Shown: positions 11,370 to 23,270 of the stretch, piece after piece | Numbering within the stretch: the first letter of the stretch is position 1 | How the letters are laid out: the number at the start of each line of letters is the position of its first letter | Assembly: GCA_020091685.1 (NCBI GenBank) | Contig: CM034599.1 | Location: forward strand, 33,271,920 to 33,335,919 | Reading direction: 5' to 3' | Origin: Lutjanus erythropterus | Lineage: Eukaryota; Chordata; Actinopteri; Lutjaniformes; Lutjanidae | Length of the DNA: 64,000 bases | Translations under genes and position numbers: made by a program | Notes under the pieces: model-generated | Told to the model about the DNA's origin: nothing | What the model saw: the letters and a program-made list of their open reading frames with translations, nothing else | Databases searched by the model: none

Positions 11370-11419
11370 CCATGACGACACTCCCAACGTCTAGTTAGAC
11401 GTTGGGAGTGTCGTCATGG
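11370..11419. repeat. Perfect 50-bp palindrome, 24-bp arms, 2-base spacer
   Basis: Left arm 11370-11393 and right arm 11396-11419 are exact reverse complements; only GT separates them. The arm core is GACGACACTCCCAACGTC. Flanking bases T and G do not pair, so the structure has sharp edges. Perfect arms imply recent origin or active maintenance. It is too short and too symmetric for a typical MITE and no target-site duplication is visible. A fold-back repair or sequencing artefact is possible. Confidence 0.95.
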
Positions 11420-11561
11420 GGGTGTGAATCTTTGGGTCCAGCTCACTGTGTTGCTACTGTAAAAGACCGGCATTATTAGCTGCTTGTTTAAATACTTAAT
11501 ACCACATGCTGTGATTTTAGCACTCCTGTTTCTCAGTGACACTGCACATTAGTTAGGGGGC

Positions 11562-12083
11562 TGCCAATTGTTCCAATGGCCCATTATTCCAAAACCCCAA
11601 AAGTCTTAAAAACATCCCACTGAACAGAAAGCACATTTCAACTATTAAATAAATAAATAAACAAAATCATGTAAACTCAGTAAGTGATTTTGCTTTTAAA
11701 TTTTCAGGGACGATCCTGCATTATACAGGATGGGTGGAAACCCTAATTCAACAGCATGTTATCTCCCCAAGAGCACCCATTGCTCCGATGGGCCATTGCT
11801 CCGAATACACACCCACTCTCAGCTGTTGTTAGTTCAATGACTGCCAGTCTCATCTGTGGTGCTGAATCAGCAGGAATCTTTGCCCTTAATATAGGTTATT
11901 TTTCTGGTTTTACACCAAACAACAGTTCAAGAGATTTTACTGTTGCAGGGAAGGGGTCAGGGCCAGGGAAAGTATGTACTTAAAGAGCAATAGTCATTTG
12001 TTTTCGGGGTAATGTGCTTTCAGTCCGGTGGAATTTTTCCGACTATTGTGGTTTTGGAATAATGGGCTGTCTGAATGATGGCA
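11562..12083. mobile_element. Unassigned DNA element with ~75-bp terminal inverted repeats
   Basis: The left terminus (TGCCAATTGTTCC, then GCCCATTATTCCAAAACC, ending in GAAAGCACAT near 11636) matches the reverse complement of the right terminus (ATGTGCTTTCAGTCC at 12012 through GGTTTTGGAATAATGGGC to GATGGCA at 12082). The arms run about 75 bases with some mismatches. An internal motif CCATTGCTCCGATGGGCCAT at 11778 repeats the TIR theme. The body is about 520 bp, includes AAATAAATAAATAA, and has only a 75-codon meaningless ORF. No clear target-site duplication, so the superfamily is open. Confidence 0.65.
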
Positions 12084-14463
12084 TAGAGTAACAAACAGGG
12101 TGTTAATGTCACACACTAATTTTTGATGGTCGTTTCCCATCACCACAACCAGATTCATGAAAGAAAGACAGCTAACAGCTCAAGTACCAACCCCCTTTGT
12201 ATAATGTGTGATGAATACTGAACTCTCTAATATCTGCCGGTGACTCAGCAGGTAAGAATTACATGAATGAAAAGTACTAAATTATGTTGCTGTTGCAATA
12301 TTATAACTCTTAAATCAATAAACTGTACGGTGATGCGTGGGCTTGTTGAAAACAGTAAATGCACGTCTTGTATCTCCTAGTAACGTCTGCTCTCAAAGTC
12401 ATTTAACCACTGCTCTGGGAAAGGCTCATCCAGAAATCTGAAGCTTAGACACAGTTTCCACAAATAAGTTTAAAAAAGATTTTATCCTCTTTTGAAAATT
12501 GCACAAAATAGCTGCCGTGTTGCTGTATTCAAGTATGCATATTGTTAGTAGACCTAGAATTCAAATTAAATTTTGACTTTAAGTGCATCAGAGACACAGA
12601 ACTGGTGTTTTGGTTACAGTAGTTGGGTTTGTCTTTCAATTTAACCATTCAAAACACAATGTCAACAGTCTCGCAGCCTCCTTATTAGCTGTGCCAAAAA
12701 AAAAAATCCACTGTAGAGCTCATCAATTATGACCTTTTCTACCTTTTCTAACCCTGTTTCTTGTATCAAAAATATGTGTTTCACAATGCTAAGGCCCAAT
12801 TTTGTCACCCCTGCATGTGAAAAGTTACATGCCCTTATATCTGCTAAGCTGTGAGTGAAGTTCTTTTCTTTTTCCTGTACAAAAGGTTTTATCTTGCTCT
12901 GTATCTCTACTGACAATACGCCACCATGCCTCCATAATGGCATATTTGCCCAAGACGTCAGTGTTTTGAGAATACACATTTGGCGACCTGTGCATGTGTG
13001 CTATAGCTGAACGTGCACACACGCATGGATACATGCATTCAGTCTAAATAAAATGGAACCGTACCAGTTGGACCAGTCGCTCCCTGTGAAGTCCAACACA
13101 AAGAGCCTGTCACATGAAGACAGCACAGAAGAACATAGATCTTCCACAGTCTGCTATGGTTGCTTTATTTGACAACATACAAACTATGTTTATCTTACTC
13201 CCATGCAGTTATGCCTGGCATTTGCACAAGCATTATGCTGAGTTTCCACATCCAGCAAACCACAAGACAAAAATCTTAATTCACTAATGGTTCTTGTATG
13301 TCATAATCGACATGAAATACTGTGAGTACAATTTTTCTCTTGGGTAAATGATCCTTATTAATGAATTTTCTGGTGATTATTTAACGGCCACAGTAGCTTG
13401 ACCTCCTCTCAGCTTCTCTCTGAAACTCATTCAAACCGTATCAACCTTCTCTCCACTCCCCAGAAAGCCCCATAAATCACTTTCCTGTAAACAGTAGTGA
13501 CACGCAGCCTGATGTGTACTTCGATATATATTTAGGAGACCACAAGGCCTGAAATCTGAGCCTGCTTGTGTTTGGGAGACAAACTGTAGTGAGACGTCGT
13601 GTTCACATGTGCTTTTGGGGTTGCAGGCTTGTTCCTCTGTGTCCATGAGTGTGTGTGTGGTTTGCGTCGCTCTCTCCGCGCTCACAGAGATATAACTACA
13701 TGTTGCACACAGATGGCATCGAGCTAATTTGTTCTTATTGTTACAAATTATGTTGTCGCACTTAAGCGTGGTAATGCTACCAGTAACAATAACACAGATC
13801 CAGACCGTGCCGTGGCTGGAGCAGCTGCGTGACGCCACTGCCGGCTCGGCTGGTTGTAGAGAGTTACTCAGTTCCAATGGGTCTTGGTGTAAACACACTC
13901 TTGGCAGGACATATGGCACGAGCCTGCAGACAAACCTACTGGAATGACAGTTAAATAACATTCACCTCATAGCACAAATCATTTTGAGGTATAAGGCTTC
14001 ACAGTAAATATCTACACCTCAGACACATTTGAATTTCAGATGTGGGAGATGTTTTTATCCAGACAAAGAGTATGATGACAGTATCAGATAACAGTGCTAA
14101 TTTTTACAGTAATTAATGGGTGCTGGCACACGGACAACATTTTTAACAGATATTTGTGTGATCACACAATATTATTTATAATAGAGAGGTCCAGAAGAAG
14201 ACAGCCACAGAAGGGTAAAGCTCTTTTCAGATATGCATCTCATTGTGTAATGTAAATGTGACAGCAATTTAATGATAATGATGTCATGTCTGCAAAGGCT
14301 CCAGTCCTGATCATTTTTATTTAACAGTGATCTTAGTACCTCAGACAAGCAGTGACATGGCACATGTATATACAGTATGGAATGATCAGCTACAGCCCGA
14401 GTTTTACACTGGCTACAAGTCCAAGCTTAGAGAGAAATTAAATGCAAATTTTGTTCATTTTAT
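12084..14463. other. Non-coding stretch, nothing recognised
   Basis: No repeats identified. The minus-strand frame 13431-13961 (176 codons) is the second longest ORF of the window, but it is cysteine-rich without pattern, has no domain I recognise and no splice context, and overlaps a plus-strand ORF; I treat it as chance. The rest is A+T-rich unique sequence. Confidence 0.5.
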
Positions 14464-15008
14464 TTAAAAGGATAGTTCACCCAAAAATGAAAATTCAGTC
14501 ATTATCTACTCACCCTCATGCTGATTGAAGGTCAGGTTTATTTTGTTAGTCCACAAAACACTGCTGGAGTTTCACAGGAAAACAGAGTTACAGAATCTCA
14601 CAAACAATGGAAGTTAATGTTGACCAGTTTCCAAACGTTAAAAAAACTACAACACCAACAGAATAAAAACATAAAATGCCTCCATACTGCTCGTCTGGTG
14701 GAATCCAAGTCTCCTAAAGCCCCAGCATGTCAAGTTGACTAAAAAAAAATATTAACAGGTTGTGTGTGTTGTGATGGTGCACAAACGGCATGTCGGGACT
14801 TTAGGAGAGTTGAATTACACCAGACAAGCAGTATGGAGACATTTTATGCTTTGATTCTATTGATTTTGTTATGTTTGAAAACTGGTCACCATTTACTTCC
14901 ACTGTTCGGGAGATTTTGCAATACTGTTTTCCTGTGAAACTCCAGCAGTGTTTTGTGGACTAAAAAATTAAACCTTCAGTCAAAATTTCATTTTTGAGTG
15001 AACTTTAA
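14464..15008. mobile_element. TTAA-flanked fold-back MITE, copy 1
   Basis: Bounded by TTAA at 14464-14467 and 15005-15008. The left end reads GGATAGTTCACCCAAAAATG and the right end CATTTTTGAGTGAACTTTAA, and inverted similarity continues far inward: CCACAAAACACTGCTGGAGT on the left pairs with the right-hand block around 14935-14960, and CATACTGCTCGTCTGG pairs with the CCAGACAAGCAGTATG block. Arms are roughly 230-250 bp with a short loop around 14735-14790. TTAA flanks suggest mobilisation by a piggyBac-type transposase, which the element does not encode. The ORF at 14518-14742 is part of the arm. Confidence 0.8.
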
Positions 15009-15252
15009 GGCACTCTAATGTTTGTTATAACGTCAAAGGTACACCAAAATCAAAAATGTGAATGAGACAAGTTTAAGATGTTGAGGAGATTCCTTCCTTC
15101 AGATTTGACCTCCATGAGTCCTTCCCCATCATGTGAAGAAAAAATAAAAGAAATCAATAATTCCCCTCAAATGCATTAAAACTAATGAGACTGTTTTGAA
15201 AATTGAAAGATTAGAAAGTACAGATATTTGCATTAAAATGTCAGAAAATTAA
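15009..15252. other. Short non-coding spacer between transposons
   Basis: A+T-rich sequence between the fold-back element and a hAT terminus. It may belong to the body of the hAT element ending at 15331, whose other end I could not find. Confidence 0.4.
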
Positions 15253-15331
15253 GTATTCAAGTAAAGTACAGATACCTGAAACAATACAGTATAGCAACAA
15301 CATATTTGTACTTTGGTACTTCCCACCTCTG
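15253..15331 (-). mobile_element. Terminal fragment of a hAT element
   Basis: CAAGTAAAGTACAGATACCT leads to TTTGGTACTTCCCACCTCTG at the end. Read on the other strand this begins CAGAGGTGGGAAGTACC, the usual start of a common fish hAT family rich in AAGTAC motifs. Only this end is recognisable. Confidence 0.6.
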
Positions 15332-15367
15332 GTTAGGCTTCACCTTTGTTCTAAAGATGGTCATTAA

Positions 15368-15801
15368 TTAAAGTTACCCAGTGGAGTTTTTGACTAATAG
15401 CAGCACTATAGAGTCATGTTTTCATGAGCGGGTCCCTGTTTCATTTTGTTCCCATACACAGGCACAAACATGCTGATGATGCCATACACATTGCCAATAC
15501 CAGTGCCATGGTTCCATGCCATTTCAGCTGATCAACAGTTGTCCTAACACGCCAAGAAACACAGGAATGTGCTAGCAACATCAGTGAAGAAGACTGCTCG
15601 CTAGTAAACATGGATGTAAACAATGCAGGTTTCAAATTTCGTAAAAAAGAAAAAAATCTGATGTAAATGTTTTCTCTTGAAGGAAATTGACTCCACTAAT
15701 TTGTTAGACAGTAAGGACACACACGGATGTTTTGGTGAGAAACTCTGAAAGTAAACAGAAACTGTGTTTGTTTACACGAAAACTCCACAGGGCACCTTTA
15801 A
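15368..15801. mobile_element. TTAA-flanked MITE with short TIRs
   Basis: TTAA at 15368-15371 is followed by AGTTACCCAGTGGAGTTTTT; the right end, read in reverse, is TTAAAGGTGCCCTGTGGAGT then TTTCGTG, closing at TTAA 15798-15801. The terminal inverted repeats cover about 25 bp; unlike the neighbouring element the interior (434 bp overall) is not palindromic. The minus-strand ORF at 15441-15635 is non-coding element sequence. A piggyBac-like mobiliser is inferred from TTAA. Confidence 0.7.
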
Positions 15802-18800
15802 GATTTCAGCAGTGAAATAAGTTTAAAAATGCCTCACTGATGCAGCCTGTGAGAGAACAGCACCGCATGTCATGCTGCTCTTTCTGTAATTGTCCTGTCA
15901 TGTCTGAATAATACCACAACAAACATTTGCATCGTGAACATCTATGTCTGTATAAAAAGCCATCACTTTGGCAGATAGTTGAAACCAACAATGTTATGTA
16001 TTCCAAGTCCGAAAAGGGCTTAAAAGTTTGTTGTTCTGTCCTAAATCTGAGCACTTAATCATGTCTGTGTGTGAGGGGGGTTTTCATCAGGTGCTAGCTG
16101 GGTCTGGCCCTGTGTCACCCTCTCAACACCGGATGACAACTGGCAACCGGGCTCTCGAAACCCAGGAGAAGCGTTGAAAATGTCTCTGATTACATCCCAT
16201 TATTAATTGTGAAAGCAACAAGCAGACCAGGGTGATCGTTTTTCTGCGCCCGCCTGCCGCAAACCCAACTTTGCCCTTCTGTTATCTCCATAATCCTATC
16301 TCATCCCTTTCCTGTCCGCGTTGGCTCGATGCTGTGGCTCTGAACTTGACCCAAAATGGCAGAAAGGCTAGGAAAAGGGAGGAAGGAGGGATAAGTGGGG
16401 AGTGAATAAGAGGCTGGGGACAGATTTAGGGGGCCTGGGCGACGGTGGCCGTGAGGGGGTTCCCCATGGATCAGTCTTAGGCCCAGGTGCAGAGTTTTAA
16501 TGAAGATGGTGGGGTTAGAGAGACACTTTGAATACCCCGTCCCCATGTGAAGTTTCACTCAACACCGTGGCCCTCTTTGACCCCCGGATTAGTTTCCTCT
16601 TCCAGGTTTAGAAACAGGATGCTGACCCCCCCTCTACTACCTGTACACCAAGAGATAGCACTGTTTCCCTGGGGACAGATATTGCGGTGGACTGAAGCCA
16701 GCTTAGACGTCTCACAAAAGTGATGGTGCCCATCTGGCAGGGCAGACAGGAAGCTTTGTTCTCTGTCCTCACCCATCCATCCTGTCCTTTGTAACACAGT
16801 CTTTGTAATAATCCATATTCCATGCCTTTTGTTTGGGTTTTTTATGTTTTACATGCAGTTTTCAGGGGCACGTGTTTTTGTATTTTTTACAAAAACCTTT
16901 CACGGATCATCTCCGCCACAGATGTAGCTTTGTTTATGTCTCTCATATATTATAAATGTGCTTTCTTTCTTTAATGACCGAGTGAATTCAGCTGTTTTGT
17001 TCAACTGCAAAATCCAAAACAGTCAGATAATAGGATGATGGATTAGATGTAATCTTTAAAAGTTCAATAACATCAGCAGGGTTTACAAACTTGCATTATG
17101 CTCATGTGGCATCTGTCCGTTTGTGTTTGTGTTGCATTGTATCTATGATGTAACCTAATAATGAAATTCCACGCATAGAGCTTGTAAGCGTGTGAGGAGT
17201 TCCTGATAACAGGCTGGAGGGCATTACCGACGTTTGTTCTAGACTGCAGCTTGTTTGTTTTGGACTGAACGTGTCAGAGAGCTCGGGCGATGGCTGGCTG
17301 CACGTCCTCTGCTAATTATGCTGGAGCTGGCCATGTCTAGATCCTCAGAGCATCCGCCTCCTTCAGATCTGAGGGAGATAAGTGTGCGTGGGAGGTGAGA
17401 CTGGAAGTGGTGAAAGGGTGTTTGCAGCCTGAGAATGTGGCTGTGGTTATTCGCACACCTTGACTGTGGTTGGCTTCCATCTTTCTCTCTTTCTCTCACT
17501 CTCTTCCTGGGTCGATTGTGCCGCCTGCCTGTGTTATCTGTCCTCATATCTTCGCTGGCTTCCTAACACCTGTTGATAAAAGGCATCCTCACCTGTCAGC
17601 AGCAGCCACCCAGCCATTCGCTGGCTTGATCCCTTAGCGGAGCCGAAAAACACTCTCTGAATGCGTCTCTCCCTGTCTGTGTAGTTACTTCACTTCTTCT
17701 CTCAATAGCAGATCCTCATTCTTATTATTCTGGGTATGAACTGCATAATAACTCAACATGTGCAACTTTCATTATTAATTTAGGGATAGATATATCTTAT
17801 TATGACATAATAGAGGCTGAGAAAACAGTTGTATAAAGCCATCTGTGGCTCTGGAGGAGTTTTGCCAAGTTCAAGAAAACAACCCTGATGATGTCATAGG
17901 GGTTATCTTGGCTTGGGTCTGGAGACTACACATTTTTACTAGTAACATTATACCTCTATTACAAACAGGGGGTTTGGAGTCTGAAAGATCTGGGAATTAA
18001 CAAGGCTGGTAGGGTCTAACAAAAATAGGCTGTTAAGCTTATTGTATTATTATTAGATTATTATAAAACCAGCCGTTTTGGAGCCTGACATTTATGCCAC
18101 ATTCATGTAGATTCAGGCACAAACTAGGTTAGGCTGGCAGAGAATACCTGCAGTGGTAATGATTGGTGGGATTGCCATCCAAAGTTAAAATTGTTTGAAA
18201 TCTTGAACAACAGAATTTACAACCTGGTGTTATGTAGCTCCTTCAGACAAGGAGAAAACATAGACAATCTGGGCAACAAGAAGCTACATTTTATGGCTAC
18301 ATGCATTACTAGAATAATTACATAAAATAATAGACAAAATTATTTTATTCAATAGGTTTTATTCCATTTTTATTTATTCAATGACAATATGACATCACCA
18401 TAGCAACATATTGTTTTGTTTTGCCATCCTTTGTCTTTCCTGTGTTGTTCAAAAGCTGTTCTCTGTCTGCCGTCTGCTTTAATCCATGTGAATGCAGCAT
18501 AACTAGGGATTAAAAGTCAGATATCTTGACTTCTATTGTGTGTATTTAGACCATTAGTCTTTTCAGATCAGGACAATTTTGATGTTTTGAAGGAAAAGTG
18601 TGACACCCAGATAATTTATGCTGATCTGGGGAGTTTCTTTAAGGAGAGCACGAGGTTCCACACTGGGCAAACCAAAAACAACTGCACTTGAATCTTGACC
18701 ACATGTTTGTCATGTAATATGAGGTACGCCTTTTGTGTTTCATTGGTATTACTTGAAGTGTTGCTGTTTAGTTAAGTCAAGGCTTACCTATGCCCCCTTT

Positions 18801-21800
18801 ATGTACTAAAATAGATGTCAGTTTCAAACGATGAAACGGTTACTGCCCACAAACATCCATGCATCCTTTATGTTGGCATGGATATTAAGAAATGCCTCCA
18901 CCCAAGAGAAGTCTGACAACAACAAACACAGTGACGCTGGAGGAGGTTGTACTAATATATGTCTGTAGAAAAAAGTAAAAATGAAGGCAGCGTTTTAGAA
19001 GGTGGCGGTCTGTGCAGCCAATAAATACATTGCGACATGTGAACTTCTTTGTTGTGTCCAGGGGTCAAATCTTATTTTAACTGTTGGGTTTCCTGCTACA
19101 CTGCCCCCACAAATACTGGTGGTACTGCTCTGTTTTGTCCGTATCCGTAAGCTTTCAGAAAACATGCACAAACACAGATGAAACATCAAACACGGACAGA
19201 AGGTTTCATCCTTATCCATATGTGTTTGTAACATTAAGCATAAATGAGTCTTTACAGTTTTAAACCTAACTTTAGCAGTGACCCAGTGACGGCCATGCAA
19301 CATGATATTGTCATTATTGTGCTTGCCAATCTTGAGTTTCAGAGACTTTGATTATTCACATGAACTTGTGTAAATCTCTGGCATGAACTAATATTCATCA
19401 GATTTCTTTCATTAATTTATTAATATTTATTTTACAAAATGCAGGCCCCTTTCGTTTAAAACTTCCCCTCAGAAATGGGAATTCTTTTTAGGAAGTCTGG
19501 ATTGGTGTAGCTGTACTGTTGTCTGGGTGGAAACTTTTAGAGTGGTAGAAGGCTTATACATGCTGTGCAGTGTCAGAAACAGGTTGTGATAATGAAAAGG
19601 AAAAAAAAGATCTGAAAATTTGTCAGAAACTGGGAGAAATACAGGGCTATGAAAAATGGAAGTCTCCAGGGAAAATCGGGGGCATTGACATTGGCAAGTA
19701 TGGTCATTACGTGTGTTATCCATCAAAAAAGCAGCAATTTTATCATATCTATCCCTGCAAATCATCCTATACTGCACCTGCACTGATTATCTGTCTGTAC
19801 GGTGCATCTGATGTGTACTATGGCTGTGTTTCTTTTTCTTTTTTTCTTGAGGCTGACAGTCATGAGTTAACTGCTGTTAATCTCTCTCTTTTGAGTCCCT
19901 GCTTTACTGAAAGGCAGCACTAAGACACAGCCTGGTTTCAGACGTCAGAATCACTGCTTACATTTGAACTCTTGCCAGTTCAGTGCGATTAAACAGCTGT
20001 TCAGTTTGGGTATCAGGCCACAAAGAATGACCGGGAAAGACTGTATCATTCACGGTGGAGAAGATCATTTCATGTTTAATTTTACTTCCATCCCTTTCTG
20101 TTTCTTTCTTCTCTATCCTTTCTTTTATTTTCTTTATATAGAATCACATTCTCCTGCTGTGCTACTTCCAGTTTGAAAAACAGATCTGATGATATTTCGC
20201 CGTCCTATTTTTCTTTCTTCTTAATGCTCTACAGGGTCTAAGATTGCCATTAAGTAGAGTGCTGTTTGTGCTCTTGATGCATACATAAATCAGTGCGTGT
20301 GTGTGTCTGTTCCAGACAACGGTGTGTTAAAGACGCATGTGTCACTGAGGTGAATGGAGGTGGCAGGGTGCTAACAGCAGAAGACAGGTTTCAAGGCACC
20401 GAGGTTACAATTGGTGTTAATAGATGCCTTCCTAAAGAGCAGGTCACAATACACATCAAAACACACCCCCAGCCTGTGCTCATTCAGCTCATTCTCCGCC
20501 TGTCTTGAGCTGTGTTGTAGGGTGTGTTTATCTGTTAACCACAAATTGATTGAACTTATTTTCTAGCCAGTGTGACACAAGGCTTCAGTGCAACAGGCGC
20601 ATGCAATGAGCTCTGTATTTAATTGTGAAATCTGGGAGAAACAGATGATGTTTGGATCTTTGAAGCAGAAAAGGGAAGGAAATCAGGATCAGTTGCCAAG
20701 TGTGGAGCAGCTGAAGGTACAAGAATCATGCCAGACTTTTTATTTTATTGTTCAAGTACTTTATAATTTCACCCTTTATATTTCAGCTTTATTCTGTTGG
20801 CTTTGTGCTATCAATTATTAGTCATGCTAGCAGTGGGCCTAAAGGATAGCAAAATCAGATGGTCCACCATCTTTGTCCAGACTGAAATATCTTAACAATT
20901 AGATGAATTGCCATAAAATTTGTTTCAGACATTTATTTCCCCAAGGATGAATTATAATAACTTGGTGATCCTTTTAGTTTCTCTTTAGCTCCATCGTGAA
21001 GTCCAAATATTTACTTTTCCAAATATGTTGTCTTATGACCAAATGCATGAAAACTAACAACAATCCCATCAGCCTCAGCTGTACTTTTAGTGTAGTGCTC
21101 ATTCAAAATGCAGAGGAGAGGCTTCAATCAGTTTTATTGGGGTGTAGGTTCTCAATAATGACAGTTTAAAAATGAACAAATGAAAGACATGTTGGGACAA
21201 AGAATATTCAGCATCGGGCAAGTGAAAATAGTCTTTCCTGTGCAAAGAAGAGACTAAGACAGACTAAATCTTGCTGCTAGCCAGCTACAACCTGTTGTGT
21301 AAGCCGCTTGTGTAAACCTCTTTCTTATTCTCATTTCTCTTCTGAATCTTGAGCTGAAAAAGCCCAGGAACCTCTTGTGTAGTAGTTTAGAAAGAAAAAA
21401 ACATTGTGTTGTGTTGTTCAGCCTCTGTATCACTGTGCTAATCTTATGTGTACAATGTCACAGACGCACAAATAGACTATACATTACAGATGTCTGATTT
21501 GCAAAAAAAGATCTGAATAGTGGCCCTGTGTAGTATCCCTCTGCTGTATTGTGTATCACTGCTTCCTGCAGGCGTCCTCTCCTGCAGTTCTGGTTAGCCA
21601 CAGTCAGGCTAACCTACAGCACAGACCTGCACAGCTGACACCCAGCAGCCTTTGGGAGTTGACAAATGGAAAAAGCCCTGAAGATGAATGAAGCACAATT
21701 ACCCGAGGTAACAAATGTTCCTAATGATTTATGCCCGGCTCAGGTTGCTTTATTTTTGCCTGGGTACAATTCTCCAGCAGGACAGTGGTGGTGGTGCGAA

Positions 21801-22432
21801 CCCCGGGGCTGCTCTGCGCTGATGCTCAGACAGCGAGCTTGCAGACATTGACTAATGGGCCATGTGAGACCACCGCCATTGATATTTACCTCATTTCTCC
21901 TCGCCCGAGCACTGTCTCAACGACGTCAAGGCTAGCCATCATCCTCTGGGCTTTTTGTTTCTTTTTTCAGGCCTAGGTATGGGTGATGCCAGGGGCCCCC
22001 TCGCTCGCTCCTCCTAAAGGCCCACCCATCTGTGCCCCAGGGCAGAGCAGAGAGAGGGAGAAGGTGAGAGGGAGATGGAAAGGGGAGAAGGTCAAACTAA
22101 AAGCTTCAGGCATTGTGAAGAAACACACACTTCTCTGTGTTTTCACTTGTCGTCTTGATGAACTATCATTCTTACTACATGGCTGAGGTGAAAGGGACAC
22201 ATGTTTTTTTATACTACAGTCTTAGGTGTGATGGAAATAAACTGCAGTCATAAAAAATCCTCAAATATGGTTGAAATATGCTTTTAACACCTGAGATCTC
22301 TGTTGACCTGAGGGCATTAGCACTCTTTGTTTGGGACCAAGTACCCTTTTTGCATACCTGAATACAGCATTCACTGCTGGATTAATTATTATGTGTCCTG
22401 TAAATGTGAACAACACTTCAGGATCGATTTTG
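15802..22432. other. Long repeat-poor non-coding region
   Basis: Over 6.6 kb holds no transposon that I recognise, unlike the rest of the window. ORFs up to 117 codons (for example 19570-19923 plus, 19469-19783 minus) overlap on opposite strands and are unrecognised. GC-richer unique stretches lie at 16080-16560, 17270-17660 and 21540-22050. The last includes GACATTGACTAATGGGCCAT (from about 21844) and ATTGATATTTACCTCATTTC and is my best guess for conserved regulatory DNA here. None shows a supported exon. Confidence 0.45.
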
Positions 22433-22889
22433 CAGAGGTGGGACAAAGTAGTTGTTTTGCAAGTCCCAAGTAAGTCTCAAGTCTTTGTAGTCAAATCCCA
22501 AGTCAATACAGGCATGTCCTGAGTCAAGTTTAGCGGTTAACACTAGCTAAGCATTAGCTTACTCACAATGTTTAAAAGAACTTATCATTCTTTGTGCGAT
22601 TTTAAATGTTGGACAAAGTTTTAAGTTGTTGTCACTACGCCTGTGTTTTTTTTTTGTTGCTGATGACTGAATAGTTTTTATATCATTTGATTTCCCCACA
22701 ACTTCGTTGATGCTGTTGGATTACTTCAACACAGTGTGGAACTGGGGATTGTGGGGAATTGAGTGCAAGTAATATATGTAAGTACTTAATGTTTGGAGTT
22801 GGCACAAGTTTTTTTCAAGTCAGAAGGCTCGAGTTGAAGTCAAGTTGCAAGTCATTTTTGAGTTTTGTCAAGTCAAGTCCACACCTCTA
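22433..22889. mobile_element. AAGTC-rich hAT-like element, copy 2, with 8-bp TSD
   Basis: The left end CAGAGGTGGGACAAAGTAGT and right end AAGTCAAGTCCACACCTCTA are inverted relative to each other through AGAGGTG. Flanking 8-mers CGATTTTG (22425-22432) and TGATTTTG (22890-22897) match at seven of eight positions, as expected for a hAT insertion. Both subterminal regions consist of repeated CAAGTC/AAGTC words, the likely transposase-binding arrays. The 457-bp body is non-coding. A longer but end-damaged relative lies at 7179. Confidence 0.8.
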
Positions 22890-22975
22890 TGATTTTGTAA
22901 CAATAATGAAAAAATCAGCAAAAAAATTCATTAAATGTAGCATTTTCTGTTGTTCACATAAGATACAATTTTATA

Positions 22976-23270
22976 ACTATAATATGTAACATTTCCACAT
23001 TAAAATGTCTAAAAACACAAGGTATATCTTATAGATTTTGTTAAGTTGTGCACTCATTATCCAAAATATTTTCAACAATTTGCAAACACAGAGAAATATG
23101 TAATTTATTCAAGGTGTGTTTCCTGCTAGCCATTGTTAGCTAGTTGTTAGTTGCTTTAACGTCTGGGAAAACAGACAGGGCAGGACAGAAGTCGACACGT
23201 GACTAAATGTAATGTGAATAAAACTCATTACCTCATTCATGAACATGATTTCTGCCATGTCAGTCAGATT
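22976..23270. mobile_element. TATAATATGTAAC-type MITE, copy 1
   Basis: Begins TATAATATGTAACATTTCCA and continues CATTAAAATGTCTAAAAA, matching the copies at 26933 and 49558. It shares with the 26933 copy the later blocks TTTCCTGC, GTCTGGGAAAAC/TTCTGGAAAAAC, GTGACTAAAT and ACCTCAT, so similarity runs at least to about 23260. The right end is not defined. Non-coding. Confidence 0.6.

Noticed and set aside
13431-13961. 176-codon minus-strand ORF
   Set aside because: No recognisable domain, cysteines without regular spacing, opposing ORF on the plus strand, and no splice or promoter context. Length alone is compatible with chance in 64 kb.
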